Source: Candidatus Aalborgicola defluviihabitans (GTDB lineage: Bacteria; Pseudomonadota; Gammaproteobacteria; Burkholderiales; Burkholderiaceae_C). Taken from it: a stretch of 64,000 nucleotides of DNA. The translations under genes and the position numbers were made by a program. The notes below the pieces were generated by a model, which searched no databases, was not told the DNA's origin, and saw nothing but the letters and a program-made list of their open reading frames with translations. The stretch covers positions 124,001 to 188,000 of the forward strand of contig JADIXX010000001.1 of assembly GCA_016705575.1 (NCBI GenBank), given 5' to 3'. Positions 17,055 to 26,560 of this stretch are shown piece after piece (positions within the stretch are counted from its first letter, which is position 1; every line of letters begins with the position of its first letter).

Positions 17055-17804
17055 TTAGGGTGTTGGCGCCTTGGCGGCCAGCCGCTTGCCGCGTGCGCGG
17101 ATGTTGAGCGACTCCACTCCCAGCGAGAACAGCATCGCGGTATAGACATAGCCCTTGGGCACGTGCACACCAAAGGCCTCGGCAATCAGTAGCGTGCCAA
17201 CCATGGTCAAAAACGCCAGTGCCAACACCTTGATGGACGGGTGGCGGTCCACAAATTCGCCAATGGGCTTGGCGGCAAACAGCATCACGCCGACCGATGC
17301 CATGACGGCGGCAATCATGACGCTGATCTGGTTCACCATGCCGACGGCAGTAATGACCGAATCCAGCGAGAACACGATATCCACAATGCCAATTTGAACG
17401 ATGGTGCGCCAAAAGAGCGATGTGCCGGCGGCGGCGGTCTGTGTGCCGGCGCTTTCTTCCTTGGTCTCTTTGGCTTCCACCTCCATGAAGATTTCGTGCG
17501 AAGCCTTGTACAAGAGGAACAGGCCGCCACCCAGCAGAATCAGGTCGCGCCCGCTGATGGCGTGCTCCAGCACGGTGAACAGCGGCTTGGTTAATGTCAT
17601 GACCCAGGCCAGGCTCAGCAGCAGTGCAATGCGTGAAACCATGGCAAACATCAGCCCCAGGCGGCGCCCTGCGTCGCGCCGTTCGGGCGGTAGACGCCCC
17701 ACCAGAATGCTGATGAAAATGATGTTGTCGATGCCGAGAACGATTTCCAGCGCCGCCAGCATGAAGAAGGCGATCCAGGTGTTGGGGTCTAGCAGCAGTT
17801 CCAT
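17055..17804 (-). CDS. TerC-family integral membrane protein
   Basis: A 249-residue membrane protein with about seven hydrophobic segments and the TerC hallmarks: LEIVLGIDNIIFISILVGRLPPERRDAGRRLGL near the N-terminus and VDIVFSLDSVITAVGM in the middle. The acidic residues inside the membrane (GIDN, SLDS) are thought to bind manganese or related metals. TerC/Alx proteins export Mn or support secreted-protein metalation. The central cytoplasmic loop is charged (KETKEESAG). Stand-alone gene downstream of the M3 peptidase promoter region, same strand. Confidence 0.92.
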   Translation of the reverse strand: MELLLDPNTWIAFFMLAALEIVLGIDNIIFISILVGRLPPERRDAGRRLGLMFAMVSRIALLLSLAWVMTLTKPLFTVLEHAISGRDLILLGGGLFLLYKASHEIFMEVEAKETKEESAGTQTAAAGTSLFWRTIVQIGIVDIVFSLDSVITAVGMVNQISVMIAAVMASVGVMLFAAKPIGEFVDRHPSIKVLALAFLTMVGTLLIAEAFGVHVPKGYVYTAMLFSLGVESLNIRARGKRLAAKAPTP

Positions 17805-17865
17805 AGGCGCAGTTGTTGTCAGGAGGGCGTTTAGTCTAGCGTTGTGAACTTAAGCCTCAAGGGAA

Positions 17866-18813
17866 TTAAGGACTTGCCTCGCCGTTGGCCGGTGCAAAAA
17901 CCTCGGGGATCCGACGCGGCAGCAGGGTGACAGCATCACCATCGGATGGTTGGCAGCCGGGGGTGATGGGCTCCCAGCCACGGTGCAATACGATATGGCG
18001 CTCGGTGTAGCACAACTCCAGTCGGGTGGCCGCTGGCAGGCGTGCATGTACAAAGGCTTCGATGGATTGCGGCATGCTGACCCGAAACTGCGAGGCATGC
18101 AAGTCCTGGGTTGGATGGTCGTCGCGGTGCAACCAGGGCAGCAGGGCGGCAACGGCCATCAGGGGGCGCCAGCCTACGCGCAGCACACTGGGTTGGTAGC
18201 CCTGTTCTTGCAACCAGTTTTGTGCCTCTTGGCGTGGGTGGTCGCTCGCGGGCAACTGGCCCCACGCCACGGCCAGCAGTTCGGCTACCCACTGGTTGCA
18301 GTTTTGGTAGGTCTGCCCAAAGGCGTAGGCGTTGGCGCTGTACAGCGCCCCCAACAGTTGCAGGGCCTGCTGGTTGTCCAGTGCGGCCTGTTCCAATGCC
18401 AGGGCCGCGGAGTCAGGCAATAGCACGATGGACACATAGCCTTCAGCTGCATCGTGCACGCCCAGCACAAAGCCAGTCATGCCCTGGTCAAAAATGCGGG
18501 GCCGTTGTGCGTCGCAAGCATAGTAGAGCTGGCGCACCGACCACGGTGTATTGCCACTGGCCTTGAGGCTGATGCCAGCGTGGGAGTAGCGCTGGTCCAG
18601 CCGCTGTAAGGCCAGCCCTGAACGCGCCACCAACGCAACCCGCTGGCCGGAACGGTCCAGTTCGGCCTTGACCAGACCCGCCACCTGCATCAGGCGGTCT
18701 TGTACCCCCACCGCCAGTTCGGTTTCACTTTGGCAATAGTTCAGCGATCCGGCCCATCCCGCCGATGCCGCGCAGGCCAGTGCCAGACACACCCCGGCCA
18801 GGCGTCTGCGCAT
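17866..18813 (-). CDS. DUF2145 exported protein
   Basis: A 315-residue protein with signal peptide MRRRLAGVCLALACAASAGWA followed by the DUF2145 pattern (LNYCQSETELAVGVQDRLM, RYSHAGISL, WSVRQLYYACDAQRPRIFDQG, QTYQNCNQWVAELLA). This family is confined to proteobacteria and has no established function; conserved Cys, His and Asn give it a look of an NlpC/P60-like hydrolase (C...H...N), which is inference. Its start overlaps the stop of the upstream gene by one base, so the two are coupled. Confidence 0.85.
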   Translation of the reverse strand: MRRRLAGVCLALACAASAGWAGSLNYCQSETELAVGVQDRLMQVAGLVKAELDRSGQRVALVARSGLALQRLDQRYSHAGISLKASGNTPWSVRQLYYACDAQRPRIFDQGMTGFVLGVHDAAEGYVSIVLLPDSAALALEQAALDNQQALQLLGALYSANAYAFGQTYQNCNQWVAELLAVAWGQLPASDHPRQEAQNWLQEQGYQPSVLRVGWRPLMAVAALLPWLHRDDHPTQDLHASQFRVSMPQSIEAFVHARLPAATRLELCYTERHIVLHRGWEPITPGCQPSDGDAVTLLPRRIPEVFAPANGEASP

Positions 18814-19286
18814 CAGAGGGTGACGGGGCGACTATCCAGTTCACGGTACCAGTCGTCATCCAGTACCAAAAAGAACGGCGTGGCGCCACCGGTGGCATTC
18901 AGCGCGGCCAGCGCCAGCCCGTACGGGCGGTGCTCTGCCGCAATGGTCTTGCCCGTGGCCAAATGGCCGCGTTCAGCTGCTTGGCGCGGCAACAGCAACA
19001 CAAATTCCTGTGCGGAAGGCTGGGTCACTGGCTGCAAACGCAGACGCAAGCGGTCGGGCTGGTCGGTCAGGGCCGTCATTTCAACGATGGTGTAGTTCCC
19101 TTGGGCCACCTGCTCTTTGGTGGACGAGCTGTTACTGGACTTTTCCAGGGAGGTGGAAGAACTGCCCACCGATGCCGATGAGGCGCTGGACGCCGATGAA
19201 GTGCTGTCGGCCAATGCGGGCAAAGTGCTCAAGCCCAGTGCCCCTGCGGCAATCAGGGCCAGGCTGCGTTTCAGAATGGTTGGCAT
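18813..19286 (-). CDS. Exported serine-rich hypothetical protein
   Basis: A 157-residue protein not assigned to a known family. A signal peptide (KRSLALIAAGALGLSTLPALA) is followed by a low-complexity Ser-rich segment (roughly residues 27-57, STSSASSASSAS-type) and then a compact C-terminal domain (NYTIVEMTALTDQPDRLRLRL to LDDDWYRELDSRPVTL). The Ser tract probably acts as a linker outside the cytoplasm. It is directly upstream of, and overlaps by one base, the DUF2145 gene, so the pair likely acts together in the envelope. Confidence 0.75.
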   Translation of the reverse strand: MPTILKRSLALIAAGALGLSTLPALADSTSSASSASSASVGSSSTSLEKSSNSSSTKEQVAQGNYTIVEMTALTDQPDRLRLRLQPVTQPSAQEFVLLLPRQAAERGHLATGKTIAAEHRPYGLALAALNATGGATPFFLVLDDDWYRELDSRPVTL

Positions 19287-19424
19287 GGTCAGGTTTTCAC
19301 AGAGAAAATGGCTAGAGGTTGCTCACAGTTTGTGGCAAAGGATAGCCGCAAACGGAATGCGGTTGCAGCGCGGCGTCTTAAAATCGGCGTTCTCCCCTCT
19401 GAACGCCATTTCGAGAGCGCCCCC

Positions 19425-22400
19425 ATGCAGTTGCCAACGTCCATCCCACCCCACTGGTTGCGCCGTGCGCGCTGGTTTCTTGCCGGATTGCTGCTGGTGT
19501 GGGTACTGGCGTGGCTCGCCGTGCCGCCCATTGTCAAGCACCTGATCGAAGACAAGGGCAGCGCAGCCCTGGGGCGCAAGCTCACCGTCGGGGAGGTGTC
19601 CTTTCGGCCCTGGTCGCTGGAGCTGACCGTCAATGACATTGCGGTGGCCGCAGCAGACGGCAAAACGCCGCAGCTCACCATTGCCAGTGTCTATGCCGAT
19701 GCTGAACTGGAATCCTTGCTGCGTTTGGCACCGGTACTGGATGCGGTGACAGTGGATAGGCCTGTGCTACAGCTCACCCACCAAGGCGATGGCCACTACG
19801 ACGTAGACGATATTTTGCAGACCTTGAGCCAGCCTTCTGCCGAGCCGGACTCGGCCCCACTGGCGTTTGCCTTGTACAACATTACCCTCGATGGTGGTTC
19901 GGTGGACTTTACCGATCACCTGCCCACCGGCGTGCGCCACCACGCGGTGCGCGCCTTGCACCTGGCCGTTCCGTTTCTGAGTACGCTCAACTCCAAGCGC
20001 AATATCACGGTGCAGCCGCGCCTGGCGTTTCAACTCAATGGCAGCGCCTTTGACACCGCTGCCGAAGGCACGCCTTTCGCCCAAACCAACAAGGGCGATG
20101 CCGCGCTCAAGATCACCCATCTGGACCTGGCCCCTTACTTGCCCTACCTGCCCAGCAGTCTGCCAGTGCGCCTGCAGGGAGCGGTGGTAGACGCCGATTT
20201 GCATTTGGTGTTTGAGCTGGCGGCAACGCCGAAAGTCGCGTTGTCGGGCAAGCTTGCAGTCTCAAAACTGGCGGTTGCAGATACAACCGGTGTGCCCTTT
20301 TTGAATGTGGAATCGGTGGAAACTGTGTTGGGCGATGTACGCCCGCTGGAGCGTGTGGTCAAACTGGCATCGCTGACCATCAACGCGCCCCAGTTGCAGG
20401 GCACCCGCAACCGCGCTGGCCGTATCAATCTGGCGCTGGAAGCCCCCAAGCCAATCAAAGTTGCTATAAAGAAAGTAGCTGCCCGTGTAGCTTCTGCGAG
20501 GGCTAGCGGCCAAAATGACACTAAGGTTCCTGTAAAAAGCGATGCCTGGACACTCACGCTGGAGCACTTTGCCCTGCACCGTGGCGATGCATCATGGGCC
20601 GATGACAGCACCCAGCCGGCAGCGCGCCTCAACCTGGCGCAACTGGAAGTGCAGGCCAACAGCCTGCGCTGGCCGCTGACGAACGCCCCCAGCCCTTTTG
20701 AAGGCTCGGCCAGCGTGCCGTCGCGTGACAAGACAGCACGCCTGACCTTCAAGGGGCAGGGCAGCGCAGCCAGCGCTACGGCGCACCTCTCGCTGGGAGA
20801 CGCAGAGTTGAACCTGGCTACGCCCTACTTGGCGAAACATCTGGAACCCGGTGTGCTGGGCCTGCTGGATGCCGAGCTGGATGCCACCTGGCACGCAGCT
20901 GCAGCCGATGGAAAAACTGCCGAAGCCCTGCAGCTAGCCGTACAGCGCCTGGCCGTGCGCGACTTTGCACTCAAGGCTGCCAAGCAGCCACCAGCCGATG
21001 CCACGAACTCCACCAATGCCGAGCGCGCTGCGGCTGACATGCCGCGCTTCAAGCTGCTCGAAATCACTGGTGCCCAACTCGACCTGAACGCGCGAACCGG
21101 CAGCGTGGCCAAGATTGCCCTGCGCGCACCCAGCGCCATGGCCCACCGTGATGCACAGGGGCAGTGGATGGTGCAGCACTGGCTCAAGGCCGCGCCGGCC
21201 ACTGGCTCCGCCGCTAGCCCAGTCGTTCCAGCGTGGCAGGTCGCGCTGGGTGAGCTGGCCATTGCCGACGGCGCCTTTCGTCTGGACGACCGCAGCTTGA
21301 CCCGCCCGGTGCGGTTGGAAGCCTCGGCGGTGCAACTCAAACTCCAAAATGCGACGCTTGAGGGTGCGAAGCCTGCGGCCCTCACCGTGTCGGCCCGTGT
21401 CAAATCGGGCCGTGCCGACCCTGGCAGCCTGACATACCGTGGCACGGTGGCTTGGGCGCCCGTGGCGGTGCAGGGCACCGTGCAGGCTACGGACATTCCC
21501 TTACACGCAGTGGCACCCTACCTGGCCAACCAGCTCAGCCTATCTGTGCTGCGGGCAGATGCCAGTTACAAAGGCAAGGTACATTTCGCCGCCACACCCG
21601 CTGGTGCCGAGGTGCAGTTGCAAGGTGACGCGGCGCTGGAAGATTTTCGTGCCAATAGCGTGGTGGCTAACGCTACCGCTACCGCTACCGCCAACGGTGT
21701 GCCAGTCGAGGGTCCCGACCTGGGTTTGGCTGAAGAATTGCTGAGCTGGAAGTCGCTCAACGTGCCCGGCATCAGCCTGACCATGGCGCCAGGGACTGCC
21801 ACGCGCGTACAGGTGCGTGAAGCCACGCTGTCCGACTTTTTTGCCCGCATCATTGTCAGCCCCCAAGGCCGTTTGAACCTGCAGGATTTGCTCAAGCCCG
21901 ACGCCGCCGTGCCTGTATCGACCCCTGCAACGCGGGCGGCCACCGAGCCGGCCGCGCTGGCCGCCCAAGTCACCGTTGGGCCCATCAACCTGGTCAATGG
22001 CAAGGTTCTGTTCTCGGACCACTTTATCAAGCCCAACTACTCGGCCGACCTGACTGAGCTCAATGGCAAACTGGGCCAGTTCGCGTCGGAAACACAGGGG
22101 GGCGTGGTGCAGCTGGCCGATCTGGCTTTGCGTGGCCGTGCCGAGGGTACTGCCACGCTGGAAGTCACCGGCAAGGTCAACCCGCTGGCCAAACCACTGG
22201 CGCTGGACATCCAGGGCAAGGTGCGTGACCTGGACCTGGCGCCGCTGACCGCTTACTCGGTCAAGTACGCGGGCTACGGCATCGAGCGCGGCAAGCTCAG
22301 CATGGATGTGAAGTACACCGTGCAGCCCGACGGACAGCTCGCCGCCAGCAATAACCTGGTACTCAACCAGTTGGGCTTTGGCGACAAGGTGGAGGGCGCC

Positions 22401-23168
22401 CCCAACAGCCTGCCGGTCAAACTGGCCGTGGCCCTGCTGGCCGACAGCAACGGCGTGATTGACCTCAACCTGCCGATCAGTGGCTCGCTCAATGACCCCC
22501 AGTTCAGTATTGGTGCCGTGGTCTGGAAGGTCATCACCAATCTGATTGGCAAGGCCTTGACTGCTCCGTTTGCGCTGCTGACCCATGCCTTTGGTGGTGG
22601 CAATGGCGGGCAGGACATGAGTAACGTGGTCTTTGCACCCGGCAGCAGCGAACTGATGCCCGCTGCCGTACAGGGGCTGGACCAGATTGCCAAGGCTCTG
22701 CTCGACAAGCCTGCGCTGCGCGTTACCGTGGTTGGCACGGCCAGTCTCGATGCCGAGCGCGATGCCCTCAAGCGTGAACGACTCAAGGCCCAGATACTGG
22801 CCGAGAAGCGTCGCCGAGCAGCCGTTTCCGGCCAGGACGCCGAAACCACAGCGGCCGCTGTCACCGAGGCTGAATACGCGGCGCTATTGAAAAATGTGTA
22901 CCGCCGTGCCGATATCACCAAGCCGCGCGACATCGTGGGCCTGGCCAAAGACATCCCAGAAGCCGACATAGAGAAACTGCTGCTGGCCAGCATCACCGTG
23001 AATGAAGACGCCATGCGCACGCTGGCACTGCAGCGCGGCGTGGTGGTGAAGGATTACCTGGGCAGCCGCAAGCTTGCCAGTGAACGCCTGTTTCTGGGTG
23101 CTGCCAAAACTGTGGCGCCCGGTGCTGACTGGAAGCCGCGTGCGGAATTGAGCGTGACCAACCGCTAG
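19425..23168 (+). CDS. DUF748 (AsmA-like) giant envelope protein
   Basis: A 1247-residue protein with one N-terminal TM segment (RWFLAGLLLVWVLAWLAVPPIV) and a long beta-rich periplasmic body of DUF748/AsmA type, starting KHLIEDKGSAALGRKLTVGEV. The C-terminus has an OmpA-like flavour (VVFAPGSSELMPAAVQGLDQIAKAL, then VVGTASLDAERDALKRERL). Relatives are thought to form bridge-like lipid-transfer proteins between inner and outer membrane. Residues about 346-363 are encoded by an inverted copy of the dispersed repeat (20461-20511) read in frame. The stop codon overlaps that of the M23 gene in the 4-base palindrome CTAG. Confidence 0.9.
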   Translation: MQLPTSIPPHWLRRARWFLAGLLLVWVLAWLAVPPIVKHLIEDKGSAALGRKLTVGEVSFRPWSLELTVNDIAVAAADGKTPQLTIASVYADAELESLLRLAPVLDAVTVDRPVLQLTHQGDGHYDVDDILQTLSQPSAEPDSAPLAFALYNITLDGGSVDFTDHLPTGVRHHAVRALHLAVPFLSTLNSKRNITVQPRLAFQLNGSAFDTAAEGTPFAQTNKGDAALKITHLDLAPYLPYLPSSLPVRLQGAVVDADLHLVFELAATPKVALSGKLAVSKLAVADTTGVPFLNVESVETVLGDVRPLERVVKLASLTINAPQLQGTRNRAGRINLALEAPKPIKVAIKKVAARVASARASGQNDTKVPVKSDAWTLTLEHFALHRGDASWADDSTQPAARLNLAQLEVQANSLRWPLTNAPSPFEGSASVPSRDKTARLTFKGQGSAASATAHLSLGDAELNLATPYLAKHLEPGVLGLLDAELDATWHAAAADGKTAEALQLAVQRLAVRDFALKAAKQPPADATNSTNAERAAADMPRFKLLEITGAQLDLNARTGSVAKIALRAPSAMAHRDAQGQWMVQHWLKAAPATGSAASPVVPAWQVALGELAIADGAFRLDDRSLTRPVRLEASAVQLKLQNATLEGAKPAALTVSARVKSGRADPGSLTYRGTVAWAPVAVQGTVQATDIPLHAVAPYLANQLSLSVLRADASYKGKVHFAATPAGAEVQLQGDAALEDFRANSVVANATATATANGVPVEGPDLGLAEELLSWKSLNVPGISLTMAPGTATRVQVREATLSDFFARIIVSPQGRLNLQDLLKPDAAVPVSTPATRAATEPAALAAQVTVGPINLVNGKVLFSDHFIKPNYSADLTELNGKLGQFASETQGGVVQLADLALRGRAEGTATLEVTGKVNPLAKPLALDIQGKVRDLDLAPLTAYSVKYAGYGIERGKLSMDVKYTVQPDGQLAASNNLVLNQLGFGDKVEGAPNSLPVKLAVALLADSNGVIDLNLPISGSLNDPQFSIGAVVWKVITNLIGKALTAPFALLTHAFGGGNGGQDMSNVVFAPGSSELMPAAVQGLDQIAKALLDKPALRVTVVGTASLDAERDALKRERLKAQILAEKRRRAAVSGQDAETTAAAVTEAEYAALLKNVYRRADITKPRDIVGLAKDIPEADIEKLLLASITVNEDAMRTLALQRGVVVKDYLGSRKLASERLFLGAAKTVAPGADWKPRAELSVTNR
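20461..20511 (-). repeat. Dispersed 52-bp repeat, copy 2 (inside DUF748 gene)
   Basis: Inverted relative to most copies: the 5' end TTGCTATAAAGAAAGTAGCTGC and the far end GAGGGCTAGCGGCC match the family. It lies wholly within codons of the DUF748 gene and adds about 17 residues (AIKKVAARVASARASG) without breaking the frame. Confidence 0.7.
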
Positions 23169-24043
23169 GGCTGGCCCAAATTTTCGGTGGGCGCCGTCGC
23201 CAAAAACAGCGCAGGGTCCACCATTGCCCGGTTAAGCAACACGCCCCAGTGCAGGTGCGGGCCAGTGGCGCGCCCGGTCGCGCCCACGGCGCCAAGCTTT
23301 GCGCCGGTTTGCACCACATCGCCTACCTGCACACTGATGGCACTCAGGTGGCACACCATGCAGATCAGGCCGCCGCCATGGTCCAGCCAGACCGTGTTGC
23401 CATTGAAGAAGTAGTCCCCCGTATCGATGACCCGTCCTGGCAGTGGCGCTTGAACCGGTGTGCCCATGCCTGCCGCAATGTCCATGCCGCTGTGTGGATT
23501 GCGCGATTGCCCATTGAAGACGCGGCGCAACCCGAATGAACTGGAGCGCCGCCCAGCCACTGGCGCCACCATGCGCAACTGCAATTCCGTTGGGAACGGC
23601 TCGCTGAAGGTGGCCATGACGCTGGCCAGATGCAGGTATTCACGCTCATAGCGTGCCTGGTCCTGGGGAGACAGATCTACGGTGCGCGGCGCCACGTTGA
23701 GGCGCTGTTCCTGGTAGTGTTTGGGTGCTACGGTGTAGGTCAGGGTTTGTCGGGCACCTGCCTCGGTCTGCAAGCTAACGTGGGCTTCACCCGGCGGGGT
23801 GGACAAGGGTATCCCCACCAGTGCGGTCCATCCACGCGCATCCCCCATCACCAACAGCGGTACATCGCCGGCAAAGGCTTTGGGGCGCGTCGCGACAGCG
23901 CCCAAGGATAGGCGGGCAATGCCGCCCGGTACCTGCAAGGCCCGGAGCGGCGCAGTGGCGGGTAGCGCAATAGCGCCCAGTGCGCCAAGCAACACGGTGC
24001 GGCGGCGGATGGGCAGCGGGTTAGGGGTGGAGTCGATCAACAT
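23165..24043 (-). CDS. M23-family peptidase with Tat-like signal
   Basis: LysM-less M23 zinc endopeptidase of 292 residues likely acting on peptidoglycan cross-links in the periplasm. The N-terminus has a twin-arginine-like signal (PIRRRTVLLGALGAIALPATAP). The M23 core shows FNGQSRNPHSGMDIAAGMGTPVQAP (HxxxD) and GPHLHWGVLLN (HxH), with a central VWLDHGGG strand. The ATG at 24043 places the signal at the very start; a further in-frame start at 24205 would read through a DnaA-box element and is less likely. Confidence 0.88.
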   Translation of the reverse strand: MLIDSTPNPLPIRRRTVLLGALGAIALPATAPLRALQVPGGIARLSLGAVATRPKAFAGDVPLLVMGDARGWTALVGIPLSTPPGEAHVSLQTEAGARQTLTYTVAPKHYQEQRLNVAPRTVDLSPQDQARYEREYLHLASVMATFSEPFPTELQLRMVAPVAGRRSSSFGLRRVFNGQSRNPHSGMDIAAGMGTPVQAPLPGRVIDTGDYFFNGNTVWLDHGGGLICMVCHLSAISVQVGDVVQTGAKLGAVGATGRATGPHLHWGVLLNRAMVDPALFLATAPTENLGQP

Positions 24044-24183
24044 GCCGCAATGATGCCCGACACCATGGAGGCACCGGTGCGCTGGGCGACCTAGCACAGT
24101 CCACACCCACAAAATCAGACCACCGCAACGCTGCCTAAAAACAAGGCACGGTCTGCAAACCCAAGCCTGGAGCGGCTTGTACG

Positions 24184-24236
24184 CTTTGTGAACATGTTTA
24201 TCCACAACCTAGCCCACAGCGGGAAGGGGTAAGTTT
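24184..24236 (+). repeat. DnaA-box-bearing element, copy B
   Basis: Perfect DnaA box TTATCCACA at 24198-24206, flanked by TTTGTGAACATG on the left and GCCCACAG plus GGGGTAAGT on the right. The same order and spacing occur at 9795-9846. It abuts the ABC1-kinase stop codon and lies 141 bases upstream of the M23 gene. Confidence 0.6.
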
Positions 24237-25560
24237 ATTTTTGCATCAGGGCGTGGATGTCCACGCAGGCCTTCAGGCGGATGGCCAGCAGGTACAACCC
24301 GGCAAATTTGCGCTGCAACAACATGGCGTCGGCGGGCGGCAGCTTCCAGAACGCCCGGTCCATACCGAGTGCCAGACCACCGGCGCGTACGCGCTCGGGC
24401 AGATCGGTGGTGGCAAAGTCATAGGGGCCAGGCAGGCAGAAGGGCTCCAGCGCATCCATGCCAATGTTCAGCACGGCCTCTTTGTGCCGTTCCTGGCTTT
24501 CGGCGTCGAAGTAGCCAATGGCCAGACAGGCCTTGGCCATGGTGGCGCGGTCGTCTGCCATGGCGCCGCGCATCAGGTTGCGAAAATCCCGCGCCATGCC
24601 GGCCTTGTAGGGCCGGGTGGCACCAAAGTCCAGCAGGATCAGTTGCTGCGTAGCCGTGTCATAGCGGTAGTTGGCAAAATTAGGGTCGGTCTGCACCAGG
24701 CGAAACTCAAATACCTCGCGCAGCAGCAGCGCAAACAGCAACTCCACCACCCGGTTGCGCGTGTCTTGGGGTGCGTCGATCAGTGATTCCAACGGTACGC
24801 CGCCCACATAGTCCATGGCCAGCACGCAGTGGGTGGTCAGGTCGGCATGCAGGGCGGGCAGTTGGTACTGCGGTGCGTCGGCCAGCAGCGTGCAGTAGCG
24901 TTGCAGATAGTCGCCTTCTTTGAGGTAGTCGGCCTCGTCGTGCAACTGGCGTTTGGCATCGCGCAGCAGGGGCTTGATATCCATCTCGCGTGGCAGCAGC
25001 CCGCTCATGCGCAGAAGCCCGGCGACGTTGTCCACGTCGCTGTTGATACTTTCCCGCACGCCGGGGTACTGAATCTTGATGGCCAGGTCGCGTCCGTCAC
25101 GGGTCTGCGCGCGGTGCACCTGCCCAATGGATGCCGCCGCCAGCGGCGTGAAAGAAAAATGCTTGAACCGCTTCTCCCACCCCTTGCCCCAATTGGCCTC
25201 CAGCACACCCGCCACCTGCGCCCTGGGCATTGCGCGGGCGTCCGAGCGCAGGCGGGCCAAAATCTCGGCCAGGGCCGGTGGCAGCAGGTCGCCGGTTTCC
25301 ATGGATACCAGTTGCCCCACCTTCATGGCGGCACCACGCAGCTTGGCCAGTTGGTCTGCCACTCGGCGCGCATTGGCTGGCGTGAGCAGCAAATTGCTCA
25401 TCTTGGGGCGATTGCCTTGGGCAAGTTGGCGTGCGCCTTCGGCCACCATACTGCCGGCAATGCCAGTGGCCATCCAGCCCAGGCGGGCCAAGCGTGCACC
25501 GCGCCCGCTGGGCACGGCCATGGTGGGACTATTGGAATTTTTGCTGTCGTCGTTTTGCAA
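24235..25560 (-). CDS. ABC1 (UbiB/AarF/ADCK) atypical kinase
   Basis: A 441-residue member of the ABC1 family linked to ubiquinone biosynthesis or lipid homeostasis. The family's KxGQ motif is in AAMKVGQLVSMETGDLLPP, the A-rich nucleotide loop in TPLAAASIGQVHRAQTRDG with the Lys of LAIKIQYPGV, and the catalytic region VQTDPNFANYRY plus LILLDFGATRP (DFG). No C-terminal TM pair like UbiB is obvious, so it resembles the shorter AarF-like group. Followed on the same strand by nothing coupled; DUF924 lies 10 bases upstream. Confidence 0.9.
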   Translation of the reverse strand: MQNDDSKNSNSPTMAVPSGRGARLARLGWMATGIAGSMVAEGARQLAQGNRPKMSNLLLTPANARRVADQLAKLRGAAMKVGQLVSMETGDLLPPALAEILARLRSDARAMPRAQVAGVLEANWGKGWEKRFKHFSFTPLAAASIGQVHRAQTRDGRDLAIKIQYPGVRESINSDVDNVAGLLRMSGLLPREMDIKPLLRDAKRQLHDEADYLKEGDYLQRYCTLLADAPQYQLPALHADLTTHCVLAMDYVGGVPLESLIDAPQDTRNRVVELLFALLLREVFEFRLVQTDPNFANYRYDTATQQLILLDFGATRPYKAGMARDFRNLMRGAMADDRATMAKACLAIGYFDAESQERHKEAVLNIGMDALEPFCLPGPYDFATTDLPERVRAGGLALGMDRAFWKLPPADAMLLQRKFAGLYLLAIRLKACVDIHALMQK

Positions 25561-25570
25561 ATCGGGCTTT

Positions 25571-26110
25571 CTAGAACGACGAGCCGGGCTCGCTCAAAAA
25601 CGCCTGCTCGGGCGCGCTGGATGGGCGGTTCAACGCTAGGTTGCGGTGAGGGTAGCGGCCAAACCGTTCGAGGATGGCCTTGTGGCGCATTTCAAAGTCC
25701 AGATTGCCTTCCAGTCCGGGTTGGGCAAATAGCTGCACTGCCTGTTCGTGGATCACCACCGACTCGCTGTGCATATAGGGTAGATAGGCAAACGCACGCT
25801 GCGTTACCGGCAAGCTGCGGTCCTGCCCGCTGGCCACCAGTTCTTGCGCCAGCACCAGAGCCAGCGCGTCCTGCGCAAAGGCGCGTGGTGTGTCGCGAAA
25901 CAGGTTGCGCGAGAACTGGTCCAGCACAATGATCTCGGCGAGCCGCCCCGCCGTTGTAATGCGCCAGGCATACAGCTCACAGCGCGCAGCAGCCTCCAGG
26001 GTGCTGCCAAAGCGCTTGCGCATGGCGTCGTCCAGGGCCGGGTCTTTTTCGAAGTGCTGCTTGGGCGTGAGTTCGTCAAACCAAAAGTGGAGGATGTCTA
26101 GTGCGTGCAT
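25571..26110 (-). CDS. DUF924 family protein
   Basis: A 179-residue alpha-helical protein with the DUF924 pattern: ILHFWFDELTPKQHFEKDPALDD at the start, LAEIIVLDQFSRNLFRDTPRAFAQD in the middle, and YLPYMHSESVVIHEQAVQLF later. Structures of the family show a TPR-like helical bundle, but no function is established. The stop lies 10 bases upstream of the ABC1 kinase start, so both are probably expressed together with the DUF427 gene upstream. Confidence 0.9.
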   Translation of the reverse strand: MHALDILHFWFDELTPKQHFEKDPALDDAMRKRFGSTLEAAARCELYAWRITTAGRLAEIIVLDQFSRNLFRDTPRAFAQDALALVLAQELVASGQDRSLPVTQRAFAYLPYMHSESVVIHEQAVQLFAQPGLEGNLDFEMRHKAILERFGRYPHRNLALNRPSSAPEQAFLSEPGSSF

Positions 26111-26143
26111 GCGAAGGCTCCTGCAGAATGGAGTCGTTAACCT

Positions 26144-26422
26144 TTATTCGACCTTCACACCCTTCCAGAATGCCACGCGGCCGCGCACGGCCTCGGCTTC
26201 GGGCTTGGGATCGGGGTAGTACCAGGCAGCGTCAATGTTGAGATCGCCATTCACAATCAGCGAGTAGTAGCTGGCCTGCCCCTTCCAGGCGCAGGAGGTC
26301 TTGTGGTTGCTGAAGGTGATGAATTCACGCTTGAGTGCGCTTTCGGGAAAGTAGCTGTTGCCCTCTACCGTCACAATGTCATCGCTCTCGGCAATCAGGG
26401 TGTTGTTCCAGGTGGCTTTCAT
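26144..26422 (-). CDS. DUF427 family protein
   Basis: A complete 92-residue single-domain DUF427 protein: MKATWNNTLIAESDDIVTVEG, SYFPESALKREFI and the conserved HKTSCAWKGQASYYSL, followed by AAWYYPDPKPEA. The family adopts a small beta barrel; function unknown. The ATG at 26422 gives the standard family start. A longer frame to 26815 is antisense to the LRR-kinase gene and not protein-like. Divergent from the LRR-kinase gene. Confidence 0.9.
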   Translation of the reverse strand: MKATWNNTLIAESDDIVTVEGNSYFPESALKREFITFSNHKTSCAWKGQASYYSLIVNGDLNIDAAWYYPDPKPEAEAVRGRVAFWKGVKVE

Positions 26423-26560
26423 GGGCGGCTCCGTTGCGGTTTTCGGGATTGTCAGGGGGTAAGGGTTGAAGCGGCATTGTGCGCTATCCCTGTACCATGG
26501 TGGGCAACGACCGAAGCGCAGGCTTTTGGCGCAACGCGGGTTGATTTGAGGTTTGATTCT

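Noticed and set aside
16996..17412. N-terminal extension of the M3 peptidase to 761 residues
   Set aside because: The extra codons are an alternative frame of the TerC gene; a ribosome site and family start are at 16995.
21540..22586. Minus-strand frame of 348 codons inside DUF748
   Set aside because: It is rich in Gly/Gln/Arg with no motif and lies opposite well-formed AsmA-like sequence; treated as a shadow.
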